Shown: positions 6,139-10,990 of the stretch, one piece after another
How positions within the stretch are numbered: position 1 is the first letter of the stretch
Layout of the letters: the number at the start of each line of letters is the position of its first letter
Source: Deltaproteobacteria bacterium
GTDB lineage: Bacteria; Desulfobacterota; Desulfobaccia; Desulfobaccales; 0-14-0-80-60-11
DNA: 10,990 nucleotides
Reading direction: 5' to 3'
NCBI GenBank assembly: GCA_023381945.1
Contig: JAMCQY010000016.1
Span: 1 to 10,990 of the forward strand
Notes under the pieces: model-generated
The model's database searches: none
What the model was told of the DNA's origin: nothing
The model's input: only the letters and a program-made list of their open reading frames with translations
Translations under genes and position numbers: made by a program

Positions 6139-6158
6139 CAAGTGAAAGATAGAGGCTG

Positions 6159-6202
6159 AACCACAAAGAACACCAAGAGCACCAAGAAAAGATTCACCAA
6201 GG
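6159..6202. repeat. CACCAAG-type repeat, left inverted copy
   Basis: This stretch consists of AACCACAAAGAACACCAAGA, then GCACCAAGAAAAGATTCACC and AAGG: CACCAAG or a close variant four times at about 10-13 base spacing. AGAAAAGATT (6185-6194) occurs in reverse orientation at 6855-6864. I associate such ACCAAGRCACCAAG strings with dispersed repeats of Desulfobacterota-like genomes, from memory. Confidence 0.65.
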
Positions 6203-6215
6203 AAAAAATGATATA

Positions 6216-6234
6216 GGCTGCGCCTAGCGCAGCC
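6216..6234 (-). terminator. Strong hairpin, terminator for the minus-strand block
   Basis: GGCTGCGC (6216-6223) pairs perfectly with GCGCAGCC (6227-6234) around a 3-base loop. Read on the minus strand the stem is followed by TATATCATTTTTT, an adequate U-tract, so it should terminate the minus-strand genes that end at 6259. On the plus strand no T-run follows, although the hairpin may still protect the 3' end of the phosphatase mRNA. Confidence 0.75.
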
Positions 6235-6258
6235 CAGCTTCCCTTAGTGACTCTCAGT

Positions 6259-6805
6259 TCAACTGTTTGCGGCTTTCCTTTTCTTGGCCTTGAGTAACCG
6301 GAAGTAAAGAAATGCCATTGAACCACAGTAGATGATTATGAAAACCGCGCCAAATAAAAGCGTGGGATTCAGCTTTTTGAAGGCAATTGCACAAATTCCA
6401 AATACAACCATGCCAATACAATAAATTACTCTTAACCGTAACTCGAGTAAGCTATTTTTGTGAACAAGTTCAGCGAATTTTTCGTTATTTTCAAGTCGCT
6501 CTTCGGCTCTCTCCAGATGGCGGCATTGACCATAAGTCCATAGCGCAAAAGGAACTATTCCCAGGAACATAAAAATGGGATGAACAAACCAGCCAATAAT
6601 TCCAAGCCACGCAAGGACGTATATAATCGCGGATACATAAGCAATCTTTAGCTTTTTCGATAATTCCTGGTACATCCTCGGAAGGGATGATATAACCGCG
6701 ACCAAAATGCACCCAGGGATAAAAGACCTTGCGGCCATCTTTAGCCTTGCCAAAAAAGCCATCCTCCAAAGCCTCCCAAAAACCCTTCTGCCCACTTTTT
6801 TCCAT
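6259..6805 (-). pseudogene. Four-helix membrane protein of unknown function, split by a frameshift
   Basis: Two overlapping minus-strand frames make one sensible protein of about 181 residues. The first (ATG at 6805-6803, G-rich Shine-Dalgarno just upstream) encodes a soluble head with KDGRKVFYPW (22-31) and GRGYIIPSE (35-43), a motif I associate with uncharacterised small membrane proteins. After the GAG codon at 6679-6677 the frame must move by one base (at about 6676) to continue as MYQELSKKLKIAY and then predicted membrane helices at about 54-74, 76-91, 125-142 and 147-170, ending in a basic tail (KAKKRK). Between helices 2 and 3 is a charged segment with ERAEERLENN. The longer frame starting near 6822 without the shift has an implausible basic N-terminus. 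The break may be a true mutation, an assembly error or, less likely, programmed frameshifting. The gene sits between inverted CACCAAG repeats. Confidence 0.75.
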
Positions 6806-6833
6806 ATAGACCCCCCGGACAATTAATCTAAAT

Positions 6834-6864
6834 GGTCTTGGTGCCTTGGTGGTTAATCTTTTCT
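6834..6864. repeat. CACCAAG-type repeat, right inverted copy
   Basis: On the minus strand this reads AGAAAAGATTAACCACCAAG, then GCACCAAGACC. It is an inverted, shorter counterpart of the copy at 6159-6202, sharing the exact AGAAAAGATT (6864-6855) and the CACCAAGG that follows. It includes the stop codon of the CoA-transferase gene (6855-6853). Confidence 0.65.
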
Positions 6865-7662
6865 CTGAAACACATTCTTTTGCAGATACTCCTCCCAGGC
6901 TGCCGGGTCTTTGGCGCTTTTCAGGTATAGTCCAATCTGCTCTTCGTCTTGGTCGTAGTAACCGGGATAGCCGGTGGGCGCCGCACCATTGGGGCAAGCC
7001 ACCAGGGCGTTGAGGTGAATGGCCGGGACCAGGCGCCAGTCCGCCTCTTCCTTTAAGGGTCCCGCCACCCTCTCCTCCACCGTGGCAATGACGGTCTGCG
7101 ATGCCCTGATAGCCAGGGGCCAATCCGCCAACCGGGGAATGAGGATATTGCCCGACTCGTCTCCTTTACTGCCGTGCACCAAGGTGACGTCCGGCTTCAG
7201 GGCCTTGACCACCACCATCTCTTCGCCGCTGAACGGGTCCGGAATGATCTGGAAATCAGCGTTGACTTCCGGGTAAATCGACCCCAAAATCCCCCGCACC
7301 GGCAGAAACGGTGCGCCCATGCCCCCCGCCTGGAGGGCCCGCAGCAAAGCACCTCAGGGATACTCCCGGCAGGACAATCTCCCCTGTTCCACCGCCCGGC
7401 GGAAGTGGGGCGCCATGCCGTATTCATCCAGGACTACCTGGGCGAAATGAATCCGGTCGGCAAGACCCCCGCCCACGGCCAGGTCGACGTTGAGGCCGCC
7501 GGTGGGCGCCGTCACCAATCCCAGGTACTGCCGCCCTTGCCGGATAAGTTCCCGGATCAGGGCCATGGGCGCGGCCTTGGTGTGGCCCGACAGGGCCACC
7601 AGGTCGCCGTCTTTTACCAGGGCCGCAGCCGCGGCCAACTCAGTCCAGACAGGTGGCATCAT
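6853..7662 (-). pseudogene. Class I CoA-transferase alpha subunit, interrupted by an in-frame TGA
   Basis: Codons 1-102 (start 7662 or the adjacent ATG at 7659, the latter 6 bases after GGGAG) and the frame from 7353 to 6853 are the same reading frame separated by one TGA at 7356-7354. Together they give about 269 residues, a normal length for a glutaconate/3-oxoacid CoA-transferase alpha-type subunit. Recognisable parts are VKDGDLVALSGHTKAAP (16-32), TAPTGGLNVDLAVGGGLADR (51-70), LDEYGMAPHFRRAVEQGRL (78-96), then after the TGA the segment GMGAPFLPVRGILGS, the DPFSGEE motif, and LVHGSKGDESGN. This subunit binds CoA while the catalytic Glu resides on the beta subunit, which would normally follow immediately. 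Here the gene ends in a repeat and the next gene is unrelated. Its start overlaps the end of the Nudix gene by 23 bases, so they share a transcript. Most likely a decaying gene. Readthrough or assembly error are alternatives. Confidence 0.85.
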
Positions 7663-8248
7663 GGTCTCCCGGTATGGGGTGCTGGCCCAGGAAGGCCAGG
7701 AGGTGCAAAAGAATGCGGGCGGTGGCGCCCCAGATCACTTCGTGATTAAAGCGCCAATAGCAAACCCGGGTGATCTGCCCCTGGTAGCGGTAATTGCCGC
7801 TGCTCCAGCGCGAAGCCTCGTAAAAGCCCTCCAGGGGCAGAAGCAGCAGCTTTTTAACCTCCCGGGGATTGGGGTGAAAATCGTAGGGGTGGGGGATCAG
7901 GCCCACAAACGGGGTAATGCGGTAACCGGTGATGGTAGCCACTATCGGGAGGGCGCCAAGCACCTCCACTGCCTCTGGTTCCAGGCCGATCTCTTCCCGG
8001 GTCTCCCTGAGGGCCGTGGCCAGCAAATCAGGGTCTTCGGCATCCTTCACCCCCCCGGGAAAGGAGATCTGCCCCCGATGGTCCCTTACCGTAAAGGTGC
8101 GCTGGGTAAAGAGCAGTTGAGCCTTCCCCTCTTTAAAGAACAGCGGCGCCAGGACCCCGGCAGGCACCAGGCCGGACCCGGCCGGCTGGGCCGGGTTCGA
8201 AATCAGGTGGGCTTTGAGCAGGGAGACCAAGGGTTGGCTCATGACCAT
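7640..8248 (-). CDS. Nudix hydrolase, CoA pyrophosphatase-like (NudL family)
   Basis: 202 residues from the ATG at 8248 (an upstream in-frame TTG at 8287 and an ATG at 8242 are alternatives; none has a clear Shine-Dalgarno). The NudL-type signature is plain: LLFTQRTFTVRDHRGQISFP (45-64) leading into the Nudix box GGVKDAEDPDLLATALRETR (65-84) and EEIGL (85-89), with the metal-binding R81-E82-x2-E85-E86 intact. Downstream, ITPFVGLIPHPYDF (111-124) and the EVKKLLLLPL segment match the family's fold. Characterised relatives cleave CoA or acyl-CoA to a phosphopantetheine part and 3',5'-ADP. That substrate is inferred from the subfamily. The gene overlaps the following CoA-transferase gene by 23 bases, making a CoA-themed operon whose second gene is broken. 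It is divergent from the rubrerythrin-like gene. Confidence 0.9.
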   Translation of the reverse strand: MVMSQPLVSLLKAHLISNPAQPAGSGLVPAGVLAPLFFKEGKAQLLFTQRTFTVRDHRGQISFPGGVKDAEDPDLLATALRETREEIGLEPEAVEVLGALPIVATITGYRITPFVGLIPHPYDFHPNPREVKKLLLLPLEGFYEASRWSSGNYRYQGQITRVCYWRFNHEVIWGATARILLHLLAFLGQHPIPGDHDATCLD

Positions 8249-8367
8249 TTTTACCACGGATGTCCTACTCAGACAAGCAAAGGGCAAGACTTTTCAGCTT
8301 TATCCTTGGGGGCGTCTCGCCTGTCAACCAGCACCGTGGAGACGCCTGCGCTGAACAGCCAGGCTGA

Positions 8368-8396
8368 TTGACAAGGGGGGCGGTGAAACTTATGTT
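8368..8396 (+). promoter_or_regulatory. Sigma-70-type promoter of the rubrerythrin-like gene
   Basis: A perfect TTGACA (8368-8373), a 17-base spacer and TATGTT (8391-8396). Transcription would begin near 8403, leaving a leader of about 65 bases that contains a small hairpin (GCCGG 8405-8409 / CCGGC 8417-8421) and the GGGAG Shine-Dalgarno (8456-8460). Confidence 0.65.
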
Positions 8397-8470
8397 GAGG
8401 TAGTGCCGGGAAAAATCCGGCCTGAGGCACGCGGTTCCGTCTTTAACATTGATAAGGGAGAACACCTGTC

Positions 8471-8995
8471 ATGAAAGTCCACGAATACATGCTCCAGGCC
8501 CTGAAGGACGCGGTACAGATGGAATTGGAGGGGCGGCAATTTTATCTCCAGGCCGCCAAGAAAGTGCAAAATGCCGGAGTGCGCCAGATCTTTGAATACC
8601 TGGCGGAATCGGAAAAATACCATATCGAAAAGTTCAATGAAATCTACCGCGACTTGGAGAAAGATCCGACCTGGACCGCGCCCATGGCCACCTTCAGTCC
8701 TCCGAAGCATGAGCCTTACGTCTGTGTCATGGCCATGACCCAGGCGGACCAGGGCGCCGGCGGCAAGGATGATCTCCAAGCCCTGCGCACCGGACTCAAG
8801 ATGGAGGATTGCTCGATCGACTACTACACCAAGTTGGCCCGGGAGACCAAGAATCCCTTGGCCCGGCGCTTCTTTATGAGCGTGGCCCACGAAGAGCGGT
8901 CGCATTACCTCACGCTGCTGGATATGCACAACTATCTGACCCTGCCGGAGGACTGGTTCTACGTCAAGCAGATGAGCAATGTAGACGGAGCATAA
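8471..8995 (+). CDS. Rubrerythrin-like diiron protein (ferritin-like domain, no rubredoxin domain)
   Basis: 174-residue four-helix-bundle protein of the rubrerythrin/ferritin-like group, cytosolic. Likely diiron ligands are all present: E20 (MELEGRQFY), E48 and H51 (ESEKYHIEKF), E112 (KMEDCSIDYY), and E142 and H145 (HEERSHY). Rubrerythrins in anaerobes usually reduce hydrogen peroxide. This protein lacks the C-terminal Cys-rich rubredoxin domain, so it would need an external electron donor, or it may have another role such as iron handling. GGGAG lies 10 bases before the ATG. Upstream is a good promoter (8368-8396), and the next gene in the same direction starts 61 bases after the stop with no terminator visible, so the two may be co-transcribed. 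The linker (about 64-104, with several Pro and Gly) is longer than in minimal rubrerythrin domains. Confidence 0.9.
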   Translation: MKVHEYMLQALKDAVQMELEGRQFYLQAAKKVQNAGVRQIFEYLAESEKYHIEKFNEIYRDLEKDPTWTAPMATFSPPKHEPYVCVMAMTQADQGAGGKDDLQALRTGLKMEDCSIDYYTKLARETKNPLARRFFMSVAHEERSHYLTLLDMHNYLTLPEDWFYVKQMSNVDGA

Positions 8996-9056
8996 AAGAA
9001 GGGCGAAGGGCTAAAGGCGAAAAGATCACGACTCTCTTCTGCGCGGGAAATATTCA

Positions 9057-9812
9057 ATGGAATTGATTGTGGTAGGTTCAGGAACCGGCGTCCCTTCTTT
9101 AAACCGGGGCTCCCCCTGTCTGGCGGTCAAGGCCGCCGGCCGGTTGATTGTGCTGGATCTGGGGGCCGGCAGCCTGCGAGCCATGCTGCAGTGGGGCCTT
9201 AACTTTAACCAGATCGACATCCTGGGCTTGAGCCACCGCCATCCCGACCACGTGGGAGACCTGGTCCCCTTCTTATTCGCCACGCGTTATGCGCTGGGCT
9301 ACACCCGGCAGGAGCCTTTCTGGCTGCTGGCGGCGCAAGGCTTTGCCGGATTTTTGGGCCATCTTCAGGAAGCCTTTGGACGATGGGTCGAGCCCCCTGA
9401 GGGCCTGATGCAACTCCGGGAACTTGCTCCCGGGGATACTGATACAGTGGAGTGGCAGGGTTTAACCATAAAAAGCGCGCCCACCGCTCATACCGAGGGC
9501 AGCCTGGCCTTCCGGATCGAGGCTGGTTCACAGTCCCTGGTCTACTCCGGAGATACGGACGTCAGCGACTCCCTGGCGGCCTTGGCCCAAGGGGCCGACT
9601 TGCTGGTGCTGGAGTCAGCCAACCCGTTTAAGGCGCCGGGACATTTGACCCCCGGCGAGGCCGGCAAACTCGCGGCCCGCGCCGGGGCGCGGCGGCTGCT
9701 CCTGACCCACTTCTATCCGCCGTGCGATGAAGTGGACGTGGCGGCCCTGGCGAAACAGGAATTTAGCGGCGAGATCATCAAGGCCAAGGATGGCTTGCAA
9801 TATAGTTTTTAG
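9057..9812 (+). CDS. MBL-fold metallohydrolase, RNase Z-like group
   Basis: 251 residues with a complete two-metal site of the metallo-beta-lactamase fold: HRHPDH (60-65, giving H60, H62, D64 and H65), H145 (APTAHTEGS), D166 (YSGDTD) and H218 (LLTHFYPP). The start GSGTGVPSLNRGSPCLAV (7-24) and the LDLGAGSLRAML segment match the RNase Z/arylsulfatase-like branch. However, it is shorter than tRNase Z (about 300 residues) and shows no obvious flexible arm, so it is more likely a general phosphodiesterase-like or other hydrolase of unknown substrate. No signal peptide, so cytosolic. The Shine-Dalgarno is weak (GCGGGAAA, about 7 bases from the ATG). It follows the rubrerythrin-like gene on the same strand. 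An 18-base tandem repeat spans its stop. Confidence 0.9.
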   Translation: MELIVVGSGTGVPSLNRGSPCLAVKAAGRLIVLDLGAGSLRAMLQWGLNFNQIDILGLSHRHPDHVGDLVPFLFATRYALGYTRQEPFWLLAAQGFAGFLGHLQEAFGRWVEPPEGLMQLRELAPGDTDTVEWQGLTIKSAPTAHTEGSLAFRIEAGSQSLVYSGDTDVSDSLAALAQGADLLVLESANPFKAPGHLTPGEAGKLAARAGARRLLLTHFYPPCDEVDVAALAKQEFSGEIIKAKDGLQYSF

Positions 9813-9830
9813 TTGCAATATTGATTTTCA
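9795..9830 (+). repeat. 18-base tandem duplication across the stop codon
   Basis: Two units beginning TTGCAATAT (9795-9812 and 9813-9830) match at about 14 of 18 positions. The first encodes LQYSF and the stop, and the second repeats LQY and another stop in the same frame. It probably arose by slippage and may have no function. Confidence 0.5.
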
Positions 9831-9875
9831 GATAAGCCCCATAAAGGCCATCGACGTGAAAGTGAGGATGAGATC

Positions 9876-10256
9876 ATGAAGCCGCGGACTGGTGAAAAAA
9901 TTGCTATTTTTCTGGCGCTATCTCTGACCGCCATGCTGGTGCTGGGGGGGTGCGCCACCACTACCGGCACTAAGCCCGAGCCGGTATCGGTGACGCAAAT
10001 AGTCGAAATGTCTAAATCTAAGGTGCCGCCTCAGGATATCATCAATCAGATCAAAACTTCGGGGACGGTTTACCGGCTCGACGCCAGCCAATTGGCGGAC
10101 CTGCGGCAGGCCGGGGTTTCTGACCAAGTGATTAATTATATGCAGCAGACGTACCTGGAGGCGGTGCGCCGGAACCAGGAGAGGCTTGATTGGTACTACT
10201 GGAGCCCCGGTGTCGGCGGCTACTGGTACGGCGGCGTCCCGTATGGGTGGCGGTGA
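9876..10256 (+). CDS. Small lipoprotein of unknown function
   Basis: 126 residues. The N-terminus is a lipoprotein signal: basic MKPRTGEK, hydrophobic 9-23 and the lipobox LGGC with the lipidated C26. A Thr-rich linker follows. The body (40-100) has the pattern ITQIVEMSKSKVPPQDIINQ and then TVYRLDASQLADLRQAGV with NYMQQTYLEAVR, which I have seen in uncharacterised lipoproteins of Gram-negative anaerobes and which predicts a compact helical domain. The tail is unusually rich in Tyr, Trp and Gly (DWYYWSPGVGGYWYGGVPYG, 105-124), a low-complexity surface-type tail. GAGG (9864-9867) is 8 bases before the ATG. The next lipoprotein gene begins 3 bases after its stop, so the two form an operon. Placement in the outer-membrane inner leaflet is plausible because Ala rather than Asp follows the Cys. 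Confidence 0.88.
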   Translation: MKPRTGEKIAIFLALSLTAMLVLGGCATTTGTKPEPVSVTQIVEMSKSKVPPQDIINQIKTSGTVYRLDASQLADLRQAGVSDQVINYMQQTYLEAVRRNQERLDWYYWSPGVGGYWYGGVPYGWR

Positions 10257-10259
10257 TCT

Positions 10260-10571
10260 ATGAGACCCTGTTTAAAGCTTGTTGAATTGCGATTAGTGTG
10301 CCTGGTGCTGGTGGCGGTCCTTTTGGGCGCGGGCTTAACCGGTTGCACCCGTTCCAAGGTCAACAAGGACAATTTCGATAAGATTAAATTGAGCATGACT
10401 CAGGAAGAAGTGCAGAAAATCCTGGGGCCGCCCACTGAAGCCAGCGGTCTCGAGATTCCGGTGTTTTCGGGGACTACCGCCAAGTGGATCCAGGGGGACA
10501 CTATCATCACCGTTCAGTTTATCAACGGCAAGGTGGTGGCCAAGGAATTCTCCAAGCAACCCAAGCAATAA
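10260..10571 (+). CDS. Small lipoprotein, BamE/SmpA- or DUF3862-like
   Basis: 103 residues. The lipoprotein signal has an uncharged hydrophobic core at 12-26 and the lipobox LTGC, with C29 lipidated and Thr next. The mature part begins with NKDNFDKIKLSMTQEEVQKI (35-54) and LGPPTEAS, then KWIQGD and the strand pair ITVQFINGKVVAKEF. This is the two-helix, three-strand pattern of BamE/SmpA-like domains and the related DUF3862 lipoproteins. BamE proper assists outer-membrane protein assembly, but this family is wide and the copy here cannot be assigned that job. The start lies 3 bases after the preceding lipoprotein's stop, with GGTGG just upstream serving as a modest Shine-Dalgarno. Either an ancillary envelope protein or a structural partner of its neighbour. 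Confidence 0.85.
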   Translation: MRPCLKLVELRLVCLVLVAVLLGAGLTGCTRSKVNKDNFDKIKLSMTQEEVQKILGPPTEASGLEIPVFSGTTAKWIQGDTIITVQFINGKVVAKEFSKQPKQ

Positions 10572-10594
10572 ACCGGTATCCGGGAACTGGCGAA

Positions 10595-10634
10595 GTGCAT
10601 CAAAAAGAATTACATTCATAAAAATGCAATGCAC
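10595..10634. repeat. Inverted repeat GTGCAT / ATGCAC
   Basis: GTGCAT (10595-10600) and ATGCAC (10629-10634) flank 28 AT-rich bases between the lipoprotein pair and the kinase-like gene. Six pairs over this distance can occur by chance. It could be an operator or part of a transcript end, but there is no supporting U-tract. Confidence 0.25.
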
Positions 10635-10677
10635 ATCCTGATTAAATATCGCTAAGGCACGCGGAGGAGAAAGCCAC

Positions 10678-10990
10678 ATGTCGATCATCACCATTTCCCG
10701 GGGATCGTATAGTCGCGGCAAGGAGGTGGCGGAAAAACTGGCCCAGTCCCTGGGTTATGAATGTCTGTCCCGAGACATCCTGCTGGAGGCCTCGGAGCGC
10801 TACAATATCCCGGAAATCAAGCTGATCCGGGCCATTCATGACGCCCCTTCCATCCTCGAACGCTTCACCTACAACAAGGAGCAGTACGTCGCCTATATCC
10901 GGGCGGCGTTGCTGAGGCATGTCCAGAAGGACAATGTGGTCTACCATGGTTTGGCAGGGCATTTCATGCTGCAAGGCATCCCCCATGCCC
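10678..10990 (+). CDS. Cytidylate kinase-like protein (PF13189 type), N-terminal part (runs off window end)
   Basis: 104 residues visible. The start SIITISRGSYSRGKEVAEKL (2-21) is a P-loop of the cytidylate kinase-like family: G9-x4-G14-K15, with Glu instead of the usual Ser/Thr after the Lys. It is followed by LGYECLSRDILLEASERYNI and RAIHDAPSILERFTY, and then NVVYHGLAGHFMLQ (90-103), which in this family carries the region after the nucleotide-binding fold. The family binds ATP and is presumed to phosphorylate a small molecule. Many members are uncharacterised and some are fused to regulatory domains, so CMP as substrate is not assured. The ATG at 10678 has a strong Shine-Dalgarno, GGAGGA (10663-10668), 9 bases upstream. 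An antisense frame across the gene is a shadow. The C-terminal part lies beyond the window. Confidence 0.88.
   Translation, partial: MSIITISRGSYSRGKEVAEKLAQSLGYECLSRDILLEASERYNIPEIKLIRAIHDAPSILERFTYNKEQYVAYIRAALLRHVQKDNVVYHGLAGHFMLQGIPHA

Noticed and set aside
6491..7123. Long single protein in the minus frame 7123-6491
   Set aside because: Only the part from 6805 downward to about 6677 is protein-like. The upstream part is an out-of-frame shadow of the CoA-transferase and the downstream part is out of frame with the membrane helices.
7310..7356. TGA in the CoA-transferase as a selenocysteine codon
   Set aside because: The residue is not a known redox or catalytic position in this subunit, and I could not find a convincing SECIS-like stem in the bases just after the TGA. 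Gene decay is simpler given the missing beta gene and broken neighbour.
7490..8371. Plus-strand open frame of 293 codons opposite the Nudix and CoA-transferase genes
   Set aside because: The opposite strand has clear Nudix and CoA-transferase motifs. The plus frame is Gly/Gln/Pro-rich with no recognisable domain.
1..10990. tRNA, rRNA, integrase or transposase genes
   Set aside because: None seen on reading both strands. The island has no recognisable mobility gene or attachment site.

Overview
The window reads as chromosomal DNA of a GC-rich, anaerobic, probably acetyl-CoA-pathway bacterium. The best guess is a Desulfobacterota (former deltaproteobacterial) sulfate reducer or syntroph. This rests on gene content only: a corrinoid iron-sulfur protein (CFeSP)-like gene, a rubrerythrin-like diiron protein, a PF13189-type cytidylate kinase-like gene, and several dispersed repeats of a kind I associate with that group. 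No marker gene fixes the taxon.

Layout. Positions 1-652 (minus) hold the N-terminal part of histidinol-phosphate aminotransferase, HisC. After a 418-base spacer comes a small protein (1071-1697) built like the two ends of the CFeSP large subunit without its barrel, closed by two strong GC hairpins. A stand-alone response-regulator receiver (1852-2205) directly abuts ADP-glucose pyrophosphorylase glgC (2206-3417), an apparent two-gene operon.

From about 3418 to 5490 the composition drops sharply (about 30-40% G+C in hand-counted stretches, against about 70% in the flanks). This island carries a 461-residue protein of unknown family with PD-(D/E)XK-like features, a patch of short palindromic repeats, a tandemly duplicated promoter-like segment and a 71-residue unknown protein. 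The latter's stop codon overlaps the start of a GC-rich histidine-phosphatase gene (5491-6138) by one base.

The minus-strand block 6216-8248 is decaying. It holds a four-helix membrane protein gene broken by a frameshift and lying between inverted copies of a CACCAAG-type repeat, then a class I CoA-transferase alpha-subunit gene with an in-frame TGA and no beta partner, and an intact Nudix CoA-pyrophosphatase-like gene at the head of the block that overlaps the transferase.

The plus strand resumes at 8368 with a good sigma-70-type promoter, a rubrerythrin-like protein, an MBL-fold hydrolase, two small lipoproteins and the start of a cytidylate kinase-like gene that runs off the window.

The observations most worth pursuing are the low-GC island with its duplicated promoter and unrecognised proteins, the barrel-less CFeSP-like protein with a half-lost cluster motif, the receiver-glgC pairing, and the two adjacent broken genes. 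I did not find a clearly defined new multi-gene system. The island is the nearest candidate.
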